Positions 17,657 to 26,602 of a stretch of 64,000 nucleotides of DNA are shown here, in pieces. Position 1 is the first letter of the stretch. Each line of letters starts with the position of its first letter. The translations under genes were made by a program, and so were the position numbers. Source of the stretch: a virus; the IMG/VR virus record IMGVR_UViG_3300034060_001466, positions 124,001-188,000 of that record; one strand, given 5' to 3'. Below the pieces are notes generated by a model. It had not been told where the DNA came from. It did not search any database and was given only the letters and a program-made list of their open reading frames with translations.

Positions 17657-17663
17657 AGTTTAG

Positions 17664-19532
17664 TTAGTCTTCTATTTGAATTATAGGAGTTGGGTTAGGT
17701 TTCTTAATTTCATCTTCGATCACATTCTCATGACTAATAGATTCAGTTAATGATTCCATTAGATCTTTATTTAAGTTATAGAATTCTGAATGTATGGTGA
17801 TCGGGGTAGCTTCTTTAAATGAAGCAAAATCTCTGTTTTTAATTGAGGTCATAATTGATTCTCCAATACTTGTAGTAGGTACTTCAATTAACGAAGTCTC
17901 TCTCTTAATATTTAGGTTTCTTGATCTCTTTTTTGCTAAGTCTAATTGTAGTGCGATATCTTTAATTCGGCTAGGTTCTGCTGCGATGCTAACTGGCTCA
18001 AAACCAGGTTTTATTGCTTTAAGTATAGATTCAATATTTCCATCTCCAACCATTACGTGACCTGCTATATTAGGTTTCTCGTTTGCCGTTAATTTAGATA
18101 GGGCGTTATTAATAGTTTCTTTCTTAAACGGGAAGATTTTTCCTGATTTTCCAGGATGTACGCATATTAATAGAGTAGGAAGTCCGTTTTTCTCAGTAAG
18201 GATTTTTGCATTCTTTAGGTGTCCTTTATGGATCGGTTGAAATTCTGAAATCAGTAAATTAACTTTCTTTACTTTACGCTCTTCATTTTGCGCGATATCG
18301 TATGTTTCAAAATAGCCAGGATTCTTATCGTCTCCTACAAATTCATTGAATGAAGGAAAATAGTTTTCAAATAATTGATCTCCCATTGCAACCTGTCCAA
18401 GTTTATCGATTTGTGCTAATAAATTAGTCTTCATTGCATCAGTGAATAGATTTGAATTTACTTTAACTTTCTTTTTTCTAAAAATATTAATGAATATTCG
18501 GTAAATTTCTTTATAATTAGGATTCTTTGCAATTATAGTAGTTACGAATGGATCATTAATTAGGTCTAAATTAATATCAAACTCAGGTTTTTGTAGAAAC
18601 GCTGGGACCTGAATATCTAGATCTCCGTATTTGTCGCCGTACTCTTTAATAAACTCAGCAAACAGTCGATTTATCAGAGAAACGTATCTCTCCTCTGGAG
18701 TTTCTCCAGCCTCAACGAATTCCCTAAGCTCTGATATTCTGTAGCCTTCAATAAAATTCATTAAATCAATAACAATAATCCAAATATAATCATCACTCTT
18801 CCTTTGAACTTTCTCAGGCGATAGCTGTTTTGCATTATCGTAAAAAACGGGATCAACTAATTTCGCTAGTACTGAAGCTTCATTCGCTGTTTTATTATCA
18901 TCAAAGAATCTAAATACAATTTCGTCAATTGATCTCTCATACTCTTTAGTTTGAGCCGTTTCGTCAACAGTTGGATCCAATACTGCCATAATGTGTTTAG
19001 TGAATGAGATCGTTTTGAACTTTTCAATCAATGAAGCTGCTGGAGTAAACAGGAATTCCTGTATCTTTACCTTTTGTTCGTCATTAAGTTTACCTTGAAA
19101 TAGAATCGCTGGAGGATTTACTCCAAGCTTACCAGCCCATTCGTTTAATTTACCGAAATCATGAATAATCTCAGATAATTGGTAATTTTCATCCAATACC
19201 TTAATGTGACTTAGGGTTAGAGGAGTTTCACGATTCGGAGTATAATCCATTCCAAACACGTAATTTTCAGGAATTGCTGAAATTACATCAGTCCCAAGAC
19301 TCTCAAAATGTCCAATGCCCGGCTCGTAGTAGCGACTAAGAACTCGGTCGATGTAACCAATTTTGCTGTCTTTTTTAAAGAAGTTAAAGTTATTCTGTTG
19401 TGCATCTTTCTTGGCACCAAAATAGGCACCGTCAATTTTTTCGTTGATGATAACTGTCTTATTTAAAAGACTGTCAAGGAAGTCCTTTCCACGCTTTTCA
19501 TAAACGTCTCGTAAGTGTGATAATCCTGCCAT
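17664..19532 (-). CDS. Polynucleotide ligase-like domain fused to NMNAT/NadR-like nucleotidylyltransferase
   Basis: A 622-residue two-domain protein. The N-terminal part has the ligase active-site motif NEKIDGAYFGAK (KxDG lysine near residue 33) and a motif-III-like NYVFGMDY, as in RNA ligases of the T4 Rnl type. The C-terminal part has the HxGH signature in SEFQPIHKGHLKNA (near 430) and an ISSTxx(R)-like TTSIGESIMTSI, as in NMN adenylyltransferases. About 250 residues between them are unassigned. It is followed in the same direction by no further gene, and lies downstream of a kinase and a HAD phosphatase. That arrangement suggests nucleic-acid end repair or NAD synthesis. Confidence 0.65.
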   Translation of the reverse strand: MAGLSHLRDVYEKRGKDFLDSLLNKTVIINEKIDGAYFGAKKDAQQNNFNFFKKDSKIGYIDRVLSRYYEPGIGHFESLGTDVISAIPENYVFGMDYTPNRETPLTLSHIKVLDENYQLSEIIHDFGKLNEWAGKLGVNPPAILFQGKLNDEQKVKIQEFLFTPAASLIEKFKTISFTKHIMAVLDPTVDETAQTKEYERSIDEIVFRFFDDNKTANEASVLAKLVDPVFYDNAKQLSPEKVQRKSDDYIWIIVIDLMNFIEGYRISELREFVEAGETPEERYVSLINRLFAEFIKEYGDKYGDLDIQVPAFLQKPEFDINLDLINDPFVTTIIAKNPNYKEIYRIFINIFRKKKVKVNSNLFTDAMKTNLLAQIDKLGQVAMGDQLFENYFPSFNEFVGDDKNPGYFETYDIAQNEERKVKKVNLLISEFQPIHKGHLKNAKILTEKNGLPTLLICVHPGKSGKIFPFKKETINNALSKLTANEKPNIAGHVMVGDGNIESILKAIKPGFEPVSIAAEPSRIKDIALQLDLAKKRSRNLNIKRETSLIEVPTTSIGESIMTSIKNRDFASFKEATPITIHSEFYNLNKDLMESLTESISHENVIEDEIKKPNPTPIIQIED

Positions 19533-19536
19533 ATCT

Positions 19537-19546
19537 GTTATTTATT
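19537..19546 (-). promoter_or_regulatory. Late-type promoter element
   Basis: AATAAATAAC on the minus strand, 4 nt before the start of the ligase fusion gene and overlapping the stop of the upstream kinase gene. Confidence 0.45.
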
Positions 19547-20146
19547 AGGCTCTATTCCTAATAATGTATAACACTCGGCATTAAATGAATTAACCGAATC
19601 TTCATCAAACTTATTAAAAACGATGCTTAGTTTGTTATTTTTTTCTGAATTTACAAGATCTTTTACACCAAGCTCAATTAGATGAGCCATTAGTTGCTGT
19701 TCTTCTAGTGTAGAATGTGCTCCATCCCAAGTATCTTTAACTCTGCTAGAATCACCAGTTTGACCTGCAACTGAAACTACTAACGTTTTTGAATTTGCAT
19801 ATAAATTAGTTTTCAATAGAGTTAAGAATTCAAGCTCAGCTTTAGTTCGAGTTAATCTTTTTCTTAAGATTGCCCAAGTGTATGCAGATATGATAGCTCG
19901 ATCAAATATCCAAATTTTATCTGAATATTCAGGTCTAAGATTCATTTCCATAATGGTCATGATATTTCCCAAGCTAAAATAATGAAGACTTGGATCAGTG
20001 TCTAATCCAACTAATCCTAACGTTTTAATATGATCTGCGAAATAGAATTTGTAGTACTCAATTCTTGGATCATTTGCCTTCTCGATAAATTGATTAATTA
20101 AAAATGTTTTGCCACAGTGCCTGGCGCCTTCTACGAATAATATCAT
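19538..20146 (-). CDS. P-loop nucleoside/polynucleotide kinase-like protein
   Basis: A 202-residue protein with a clear Walker A at its start, VEGARHCGKTFLINQF. A later DRA motif (WIFDRAIISAYTWAIL, near 80) resembles the lid/base-binding region of thymidylate and deoxynucleoside kinases. It is translationally coupled to the HAD gene (4 bp overlap) and followed 5 nt later by the ligase fusion. A kinase, phosphatase and ligase in one operon is the composition of an RNA 5'/3'-end healing and sealing unit. A ribosylnicotinamide-kinase role, as in NadR, is the alternative. Confidence 0.6.
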   Translation of the reverse strand: MILFVEGARHCGKTFLINQFIEKANDPRIEYYKFYFADHIKTLGLVGLDTDPSLHYFSLGNIMTIMEMNLRPEYSDKIWIFDRAIISAYTWAILRKRLTRTKAELEFLTLLKTNLYANSKTLVVSVAGQTGDSSRVKDTWDGAHSTLEEQQLMAHLIELGVKDLVNSEKNNKLSIVFNKFDEDSVNSFNAECYTLLGIEPNK

Positions 20147-20682
20147 TGTATGCTTAATTTTTCAATTTGAGATAGTTCAGCAATGGACCTAGCGGTTTCC
20201 CATGCGATTGTAATTACTCGACTCTTATCAACAAAGATGAATTCAATATCAATCATTAAGCCTGCATCCAAGAATGCTTCTGTGTACTTAATGATTTCCC
20301 ATAGTGAATCTTCAAATATTGTGATTGAATTAGCTTCGTGAGTTCTAATCAATTTAAGGGCAACCTCAGCCTTAGCAGATTCTCTTCCAAGAAAGAACGT
20401 TTTATCGAATAAGATTCCGCCATTATCTCTAAGTATTTCAAGAACTCTTTCTTGACAGGCTTTAACTCGGTGAGTTATTAAAAAACTAAGAACGTCTGGT
20501 TGCGCTTGAGTTTGCTCGCAAGTATTTAAGATTGCTCGAATGTTGAACTCCGGTGATAAAGACTCAGGCGAGTCAAACCAGTCGTAGGGCGTAATTCCCT
20601 TTGCTTCTTTGCATGTGTAACCTGGCACTCTAAAGAGAGTTTCGTCAAAGTCGAATATGTTAATATGAATATGATTTTCCAT
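20143..20682 (-). CDS. HAD-superfamily phosphatase-like protein
   Basis: A 179-residue HAD protein: motif I is FDFDETLF (DxDxT), motif II Thr in FLITHRV, a Lys in the SAKAEVALK segment, and motif IV in TIFEDSLWEI. It resembles the small HAD domains found with RNA-repair enzymes. In that setting they would remove 3'-phosphates, as the phosphatase half of T4 Pnk does. It is the first gene of a three-gene operon with a kinase and a ligase fusion. A promoter motif lies 37 nt upstream. Confidence 0.65.
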   Translation of the reverse strand: MENHIHINIFDFDETLFRVPGYTCKEAKGITPYDWFDSPESLSPEFNIRAILNTCEQTQAQPDVLSFLITHRVKACQERVLEILRDNGGILFDKTFFLGRESAKAEVALKLIRTHEANSITIFEDSLWEIIKYTEAFLDAGLMIDIEFIFVDKSRVITIAWETARSIAELSQIEKLSIQ

Positions 20683-20695
20683 AGAGTATTTTACT

Positions 20696-20705
20696 GATAA
20701 ATAAC
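20696..20705 (+). promoter_or_regulatory. Late-type promoter element (plus strand)
   Basis: GATAAATAAC on the plus strand, 28 nt before the start at 20734. It faces away from the minus-strand motif at 20720-20731 in the same divergent gap. Confidence 0.5.
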
Positions 20706-20719
20706 CTAGTAGTTTTATC

Positions 20720-20731
20720 TAATATACTAAA
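20720..20731 (-). promoter_or_regulatory. Type A promoter motif
   Basis: TTTAGTATATTA on the minus strand, upstream of the HAD/kinase/ligase operon. It is a perfect match to the consensus TTTRGTAWAWTA built from this window. Confidence 0.6.
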
Positions 20732-20733
20732 TT

Positions 20734-21204
20734 ATGAACAGATCGCTAAGAAAAACAAGAGAATACGATGGAAACCATTATCAATTGGTTAGAGACTGTG
20801 TGCAGGCGCAAAAACCTTTCGTAATTTATAACTTTACTAATTCAAAACAGTACAATCAAGTCCTAAAAGACCTAGATGACTATGGCAAGCTGCCTTATGT
20901 GCTACAAATACTAAATTCAATAGAAAATAGCGGCCACCGGATCAAGAGATCATTTCCTAGTATCTTTGTTACTAATGAGGGTTCTGACGTATCTCATGAG
21001 CAATTCAAGGAGATGGTTAGAGGGTCAATTCAGCACTATAAATTAGACTCAGTTGTATGCCTTTACGATGGAGGCGTCTCTGTCTTCTACACAAACGGTG
21101 ATCATCATGAACTTGGGGATTCAATTTACTCAAGTAATATAATTCAAGAGTTCAATAGTGACTTCTATCAAATCGAAAGTCTATATTATTGCTTTATCAG
21201 TTAA
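20734..21204 (+). CDS. Hypothetical protein
   Basis: A 156-residue protein of unknown function (MNRSLRKTREYDGNHYQL...). It is mostly mixed alpha/beta, with no signal peptide or membrane segment and no recognisable motif. It is preceded by a plus-strand late-type element and followed 32 nt later by the UvsY-like gene. Confidence 0.55.
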   Translation: MNRSLRKTREYDGNHYQLVRDCVQAQKPFVIYNFTNSKQYNQVLKDLDDYGKLPYVLQILNSIENSGHRIKRSFPSIFVTNEGSDVSHEQFKEMVRGSIQHYKLDSVVCLYDGGVSVFYTNGDHHELGDSIYSSNIIQEFNSDFYQIESLYYCFIS

Positions 21205-21236
21205 AACTTACTGCAAGTTTTTGATAAAATATAGGT

Positions 21237-21677
21237 ATGGAAGAAACTACCCCAAAAAGAACTATTGCTGAAGTTTTTAGAGAGAAACGAGAATCGTTCT
21301 CTGGCGAAATCTATGTAGGAATCAAACTTCTCGAGCACATTCGTAAGATTCCTGAGGCTCAAGTGACATTTCTTAGCTTAAGGCAGAGAATGCTTGAGGA
21401 GAATCACACTCTTATTGAGCACTTTACTCAACTTAAGAAGACTTTCCGTGAAAAGAAGGGTGAAGAGTGGATCGATGCATCAAAGAATCATCAAATGAGG
21501 TATGGCGCTAATGAAAAGAATACAATAGTTGATGGAAAGACCGCCTCGCTTAAAGAAAAGATCGAACAGGTTGAAAATCAGATAACTTTTTACTCAGATT
21601 CCATTAAAACAATTGACGCAGTTCTATTTGGTATTAAAACCAGATTAGACGTACAAAAGCTCCTAGACGGGCATTAA
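21237..21677 (+). CDS. UvsY-like recombination mediator candidate
   Basis: A 146-residue helical protein. The C-terminal segment ITFYSDSIKTIDAVLFGIKT followed by RLDVQKLLDG resembles the T4 UvsY end, where a tryptophan/tyrosine-led helix and 'DAIKSRGF.I..I.D' occur. The length matches UvsY (137 residues). It is directly upstream of the UvsW helicase, as uvsY neighbours uvsW in T4. UvsY loads the UvsX recombinase on ssDNA. The match is weak in sequence and rests partly on order. Confidence 0.5.
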   Translation: MEETTPKRTIAEVFREKRESFSGEIYVGIKLLEHIRKIPEAQVTFLSLRQRMLEENHTLIEHFTQLKKTFREKKGEEWIDASKNHQMRYGANEKNTIVDGKTASLKEKIEQVENQITFYSDSIKTIDAVLFGIKTRLDVQKLLDGH

Positions 21678-21692
21678 AAATATTTTAAATGC

Positions 21693-23243
21693 TTGTTAAC
21701 CTTTAAATTATCAAACGATCGACAATTTCTTGTACTTGTAAGCCATGACACAAAGGGCGAACTCAAAGATCTTCAATTCTATTTTAAAAAGAGGCAAAAA
21801 GGCTATCTTTTTAATCGTCTATATAAACGAAAGTTATGGGACGGATACGACCATTTTGTTGTAGTCGATAAAGAAACCGGCGCTCACAAAATCGGAGTCG
21901 GCCTTTGGAAAGAACTATTTAATTTCAGTAAGAAATTTGAGTATGAGGTTCATATCGAAGATTATGAGAAATTATTTAACTTAAATTTCACAAAGGATCA
22001 ACTTGCAAAGTTTACGTCAGTTATGCTGGATGGTTCAAACATTGAGGCTAGAGACTATCAATTAGAGGCAGTATTTCGTGCCTTAAAATACAAGTTCTGT
22101 TCTCTTGAACTTGCAACATCTGCTGGTAAAACAATTATTTTCTTTTTATATTTAGCCTTTCTTAAGAGAAAGGGTATTCTCGCCGGAAATGGCAAAAAAG
22201 CCCTAATCGTAGTTCCTAGAGCTGGACTAGTTAGTCAAACTGCTGAAAAATTCACAGACGATTACAATACCGGTCTGATGAGCTTTAACGTAATGACGAT
22301 CGGCGGAAAGAGTAAGTACACAGACAAAGCATTTGCTGAATCTGAGATAGTTATTTCAACTTACCAAAGTCTAATTAACAGACCTCCTGAATTCTTCAAG
22401 GAATTTAGCATTGTTTGTATCGATGAGTGTCACACAAGTAGAGGAAACTCTGTTCGGGATATTTTAATACAGTCAGTTAATGTCGAATACAAACTTGGAC
22501 TTTCCGGAACAATTAAAATAGAAGAAGACTATTCGGATTTCTTCAGAATTCAAGAATTTCTTGGTCCATTAAGTATGACTCTATCCGCAAGTCACTTAAT
22601 TGAGAATAACTACTCACCTGATGTCTATATTAAAATGGTTTACTTAGAATATCCTAAAACTGAACCTTTTGTTGAGAAATACATGGCTCTGCGAGAAGAA
22701 GGAAAGTCCGGTAAAGAGATGTACGACTCTGAAAAAGCGTTCATTGTCTCTTACGAACCTAGAATTGACTTCATTTCTGCATTCGTTAAGAAACTTGAAG
22801 GAAATACTTTGATTCTATACATAAACGTTAAGGATCAGTACGGCCAGCGTATTTGTGATAAGATTAAGGAATGGAGAGAGCACGTTTATTACATAGACGG
22901 TGGTGTTGATAGCTCAGATCGTGATGAATATCAAAGAATTATGGAAGCTGGTCCTGGCGTTACACTAGTCGCATCATACGGAACTTTCTCTACTGGAATT
23001 GACTTAAAAAACGTTAATCACATTATCTTGGCCGAGAGTTACAAATCTGAGGTAACAATACGTCAATCTATTGGTAGGGGAATGCGTGGATTAAAAGGGA
23101 AAGTTAAGGTAACGATTTACGATCTAATAGACGATCTTAATGGCTACATCGTTAAGCACGGTCATGCTAGAGAGAAAATTTATAAGAGTCAGAAATTCAT
23201 TGTGTCAAAACACAAATTTGACTTAAATAGATTCGTTAATTAA
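21693..23243 (+). CDS. uvsW: UvsW-like recombination helicase
   Basis: A 516-residue superfamily 2 helicase. The first 95 residues match the UvsW N-terminal domain (FYFKKRQKGYLFN and RKLWDGYDHFVVV). Helicase motifs follow: LATSAGKTII (Walker A), IDECH (DEAH-like), GLSGTI, YGTFSTGIDL and RQSIGRGMRG. UvsW unwinds branched DNA and R-loops and controls T4 origin firing. The only plausible start is TTG at 21693, because the nearby ATG at 21689 is in another frame and stops at once. Confidence 0.88.
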   Translation: MLTFKLSNDRQFLVLVSHDTKGELKDLQFYFKKRQKGYLFNRLYKRKLWDGYDHFVVVDKETGAHKIGVGLWKELFNFSKKFEYEVHIEDYEKLFNLNFTKDQLAKFTSVMLDGSNIEARDYQLEAVFRALKYKFCSLELATSAGKTIIFFLYLAFLKRKGILAGNGKKALIVVPRAGLVSQTAEKFTDDYNTGLMSFNVMTIGGKSKYTDKAFAESEIVISTYQSLINRPPEFFKEFSIVCIDECHTSRGNSVRDILIQSVNVEYKLGLSGTIKIEEDYSDFFRIQEFLGPLSMTLSASHLIENNYSPDVYIKMVYLEYPKTEPFVEKYMALREEGKSGKEMYDSEKAFIVSYEPRIDFISAFVKKLEGNTLILYINVKDQYGQRICDKIKEWREHVYYIDGGVDSSDRDEYQRIMEAGPGVTLVASYGTFSTGIDLKNVNHIILAESYKSEVTIRQSIGRGMRGLKGKVKVTIYDLIDDLNGYIVKHGHAREKIYKSQKFIVSKHKFDLNRFVN

Positions 23244-24040
23244 TAGTCTTCTGAATCAGAGGTCCATACGTAAAAATCAGCTAATGCAGTCTGTCTAAAT
23301 CTATTAATATCATCTTTAATTGCATCAAGATCCCTTTCTATTTGATACAATTCATTCAGTTTTTCACGTAACCAGTTTTCAACTTCATCTCGAGCTTCAA
23401 TAATCTCCTCTGCTTTAGCAGCAGTCTCTTCATCAATTATTCCAAACTCAATGAGCTCAGCAGTCTCTTCTGGATTTTCAATGATTTGTTTTAGTAACTG
23501 AATTGATCCAGCATTTGCGTCTGCTACTTCTTCTAAGTACATATCGAATTTATCTTCTAGAATTCTTTCCAAGTCAGAATGACTGTCCTCCATTGCTAGT
23601 AATAGCCAGCCTCCGCTTTGGCCCCCTACTCCAACTTTAGTTAACCAGTCATACGTATTCATATAGTCTTCTGAATTAACTTCGTAAGTCTCTTCCATGA
23701 ATCTACCCCACTGATCCCACATTGCTGATTCTAATGACGACTCATCTTCTTCAATTTCCTCAGCTGAATATCCTTTTAGTGCTGCCCATTTCTGTACATC
23801 TGGGTATGAGTGGATTTTCATGTCTAGTGCATAATGGTCGTTTCTAAAATTTCGACTTTCTCTATTATACCAGTAAGTATCCTCCAATTCATTAACCTGT
23901 TTATCAAAGTCTTTAAGTAGATCCAATATAACAGAATCTTCTGTGAACTTATTTAGGTATTGAGCATAGTGATTTGCGTAATTCCAATCACCTCTTTCTA
24001 GAATAAATTGTGAAAATGTATGGAGTCTTTTACCTAGCAT
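23240..24040 (-). CDS. Acidic hypothetical protein with CTS-like N-terminus
   Basis: A 266-residue acidic, helical protein. It begins MLGKRLHTFSQFILERGDW; the F-x-x-F-I-x-E core matches the cleavable capsid-targeting sequence of T4 internal proteins, with I-L-E fitting the (I/L)-x-E site of the prohead protease. The rest is rich in Glu/Asp and likely coiled coil near the C-terminus (residues 215-255). No enzymatic motif is seen. It converges with and overlaps the end of uvsW by 4 bp. Confidence 0.55.
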   Translation of the reverse strand: MLGKRLHTFSQFILERGDWNYANHYAQYLNKFTEDSVILDLLKDFDKQVNELEDTYWYNRESRNFRNDHYALDMKIHSYPDVQKWAALKGYSAEEIEEDESSLESAMWDQWGRFMEETYEVNSEDYMNTYDWLTKVGVGGQSGGWLLLAMEDSHSDLERILEDKFDMYLEEVADANAGSIQLLKQIIENPEETAELIEFGIIDEETAAKAEEIIEARDEVENWLREKLNELYQIERDLDAIKDDINRFRQTALADFYVWTSDSEDY

Positions 24041-24302
24041 TCTTTGCTTTAGTTGTTTCTTTTAACTCCATGTAGTTTGAGAAGCTTTGAACCTTATTTT
24101 CAGCTAACTGTAATTCCATTGATCGTACTTGAACTTGGGGTTGGCTTTGAGGCTGGGCCGGTTGAGGCGTTTGAATTTTATTAACTAATTCACTTACTTT
24201 AGTTTGAATTGACTGTAGCTTTTTTACTTGATCTGTCGTTAGTTGAGTTAAGTTCTCTTCTACCGTATACAGATACTCAATGAATGAATCCAATTGTTCC
24301 AT
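24030..24302 (-). CDS. Small helical protein with C-terminal CTS-like motif
   Basis: A 90-residue protein with a helical N-terminal half, a Pro/Gln-rich linker (TPQPAQPQSQPQ) and a C-terminus containing VQSFSNYMELKET, a possible CTS-like motif at the wrong end. It overlaps the next gene by 11 bp and follows the 200-residue gene by no gap. Function unknown. Confidence 0.5.
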   Translation of the reverse strand: MEQLDSFIEYLYTVEENLTQLTTDQVKKLQSIQTKVSELVNKIQTPQPAQPQSQPQVQVRSMELQLAENKVQSFSNYMELKETTKAKNAR

Positions 24303-24905
24303 TTAGATTGATATTTTTGAGGCAATTACAATGCCAAGTATTAGCTTTGCATAAATCAGTCTAAAATGAAGAAACGTGAAAATCACGTCACATTCTGCCT
24401 TTGATAATTTAACCAGACCAGTTTTAGTGTAAAGCTTATTCAAATTATTTATTAGTGTCACAGTTTGGTTAACTGACCTATTTCCTACTAGACCTGCCAG
24501 CACTTCGTTAAACGTTTCCTGGCTAAGAGAGCTCTTGCGATCTGAAACAAGAGTCATCCATTCATCCGCTTCTAAAGACATGTCGCGTTTTACTAAAAGA
24601 TCCTTGGTTTTAATACCTCGGTCAATTCGCTTAGCTATCCTGTCAAGTTTTGTGATGGATTCAGCAATTTCACCGATCCAAATAAGTTCATCCTTTACAA
24701 TTGAGATACTTGCGTTGATTGGAGATCCGGTGTGTCTAAAATTGATAACATACGGAGTTGATGATCTGCTTGTTTCAAAATCGTCATCGAACATCACAGC
24801 AGCGACTGGAGAAGTTGATATTTGAATATCAAAGTCTTTATCAAATGGAAAATTGCTTAAAAATGGATAAGCTCTATTAATTACAGAGCGATCAGTGTTT
24901 ACCAT
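24303..24905 (-). CDS. Hypothetical protein
   Basis: A 200-residue protein of unknown function. The first 80 residues are beta-rich with ISTSPVAAVMFDDDFE; the remainder is helical, ending in a hydrophobic stretch (RLIYAKLILGIVIASKISI) that could be a C-terminal membrane anchor. A late-type element lies 15 nt upstream. The promoter region is shared with the divergent polymerase fragment. Confidence 0.5.
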   Translation of the reverse strand: MVNTDRSVINRAYPFLSNFPFDKDFDIQISTSPVAAVMFDDDFETSRSSTPYVINFRHTGSPINASISIVKDELIWIGEIAESITKLDRIAKRIDRGIKTKDLLVKRDMSLEADEWMTLVSDRKSSLSQETFNEVLAGLVGNRSVNQTVTLINNLNKLYTKTGLVKLSKAECDVIFTFLHFRLIYAKLILGIVIASKISI

Positions 24906-24920
24906 GTTTTCAACTTTTTA

Positions 24921-24930
24921 GTTATTTATT
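24921..24930 (-). promoter_or_regulatory. Late-type promoter element
   Basis: AATAAATAAC on the minus strand for the 200-residue gene. It overlaps by two bases the plus-strand type A motif at 24929-24940, giving back-to-back divergent promoters. Confidence 0.55.
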
Positions 24931-24940
24931 TGGTAAATTA
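24929..24940 (+). promoter_or_regulatory. Type A promoter motif (plus strand)
   Basis: TTTGGTAAATTA on the plus strand, 36 nt before the polymerase start. An identical sequence precedes the phosphoesterase gene on the minus strand at 57399-57410. It supports a separate transcription unit for the polymerase fragment. Confidence 0.6.
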
Positions 24941-24976
24941 AACCCAAATGAATATTCACAAGTACAATACTCGTAT

Positions 24977-26602
24977 ATGTCAAAACAGTTAGAACAGCAA
25001 ATTAAATCACTAGATTTAAAGCAGAATGCAATTAAAATCTTAATTAACTCATTCTATGGTGCCTTCGGTAACCGATATTTCTATTTTCATAATAACGAAA
25101 TAGCTAAATCTATTACTCTACAAGGTCAAGATTTAATTAAATTCTCAATCCGGGCAGTAAATCACTACTTTCAGCACAAGTGGCACCTAGATACTGAACT
25201 TCATGAAATTTTAGGAATTTCAGACAAAAAAGTTTCTCAAATTGAAAAAGAAGCTGCAATTTACACAGATACTGACTCTGTGTATGTCTGTTTTGATTAT
25301 GCAATTCAGTCAGTAGAAGGATTAGACTTAGATAATAAAGAGTCTCTTGAGTTCTGTTTGGCAATTAACCGAAACCGATTAAAGGATTATTTTGAACAAG
25401 CTTTTGAGAAATACGCAGTTCATTTCAACACAGACAATCGCCAAAATTTTGAGCTTGAAAATCTTTCTAGTTCAGGAATCTGGCTCGCTAAGAAGAAATA
25501 CATCTTAAGCGTATCATATAAAGATAATAAGCACGAACGACTACTTGATAAAGAATCATTAATCATTAAGGGTCTTGAAGCAATTCAAGCTTCCTATCCA
25601 ATTTGGGCAAGACAGCACTTACAAAAGCTGTATTCATATCTTTTAGGAATCGGGTATAACTTGGATCTTGAAGAAGACTTGATTCCGAAATTACAGGCTC
25701 TAAAAGACGAGTGTAATTCGCTAACGGTCGATGAGATTGCTTTTAACTTCTCAGTTCGAGTTTACGAAGATTACCTAAAGAGCCTAAATCCATTAGTAAT
25801 GGAGAAAGGAATGCCGATTTACGGTAGAGCTGCTGCATATCACAATCACGTGATAAAGAAAACCAAAAATCAAAAGTATGCATTGATACGAAGCGGTTCA
25901 AAGATTAAATTTTACTATGCTTCGCCGAATGAGTATGAATTTGATATTTTTGCGTACGCTCCAGGCTCTTATCCAGAAGAATTCGCAGTGCCTATGGATA
26001 GAGATCAACAGTTCTTCCGATTAATCATTGAGCCAATTAATAAATTATTAGTTGCAATGGGTTATCCGGAATTAACTTCAGCCCTTGTTCGTAAAGTTGA
26101 ACTTGTTAAATCAAGAAGCCGTAGCAAAGAATTCACAAACGAAGAAACTTTCCCACTGTATGCAGTTGACTCAAAAACTCTAGCCTATTCTGAAATTCCG
26201 GAAAGCTGCCAAGAATACATTGGTAATCCAGACAAGCCGGTACCTGCGAATTTATTCCCAGTTTACATTTCAGCAATTTCTAAATTTGGCCTAAATACAG
26301 TAATCGTTCCAAAACACGAACTTACTAAGTATCGCGATCGAGTAGCAAAGAAATTAGGAATTGAAGTAGAAGATCCATTTGCAATTCCAGTTGAAGTGAT
26401 GCAAGAATACTTAAGATCGAATGGCTGGAGCGAAATAATCAATACTCCGTCTGGTGGTTCATGGTTGCAAACTGACAAGTACGAAAAAGCTGTTAAAACC
26501 GGAAAGGATTACTACAAAATGGGATACGATCTTGACAAAGCTTACAAAAACGCAACTAAACCAAAACCTGTAAAGAAGGTAACTATAACTGATGAGAATT
26601 GA
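24977..26602 (+). CDS. gp43: Family B DNA polymerase, C-terminal half only
   Basis: A 541-residue protein that starts just before polymerase motif B (KQNAIKILINSFYGAFGN) and contains motif C (YTDTDSVYV, near 95) and the KKKY motif (AKKKYIL). The exonuclease domain and motif A (the SLYPS region) are missing. The upstream DNA is occupied by an opposite-strand gene, so this is a split gene rather than a frameshift. The frame stays open upstream of ATG 24977 without another ATG. After the thumb there is an extra 110-residue tail not seen in T4 gp43. It overlaps the primase gene by 11 bp. Confidence 0.85.
   Translation: MSKQLEQQIKSLDLKQNAIKILINSFYGAFGNRYFYFHNNEIAKSITLQGQDLIKFSIRAVNHYFQHKWHLDTELHEILGISDKKVSQIEKEAAIYTDTDSVYVCFDYAIQSVEGLDLDNKESLEFCLAINRNRLKDYFEQAFEKYAVHFNTDNRQNFELENLSSSGIWLAKKKYILSVSYKDNKHERLLDKESLIIKGLEAIQASYPIWARQHLQKLYSYLLGIGYNLDLEEDLIPKLQALKDECNSLTVDEIAFNFSVRVYEDYLKSLNPLVMEKGMPIYGRAAAYHNHVIKKTKNQKYALIRSGSKIKFYYASPNEYEFDIFAYAPGSYPEEFAVPMDRDQQFFRLIIEPINKLLVAMGYPELTSALVRKVELVKSRSRSKEFTNEETFPLYAVDSKTLAYSEIPESCQEYIGNPDKPVPANLFPVYISAISKFGLNTVIVPKHELTKYRDRVAKKLGIEVEDPFAIPVEVMQEYLRSNGWSEIINTPSGGSWLQTDKYEKAVKTGKDYYKMGYDLDKAYKNATKPKPVKKVTITDEN

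Noticed and set aside
24303-24977. A frameshift or missing exon joining the polymerase fragment to an upstream N-terminal half
   Set aside because: The upstream DNA codes on the opposite strand for an unrelated protein with its own promoter; no exonuclease motifs are present in any plus-strand frame.
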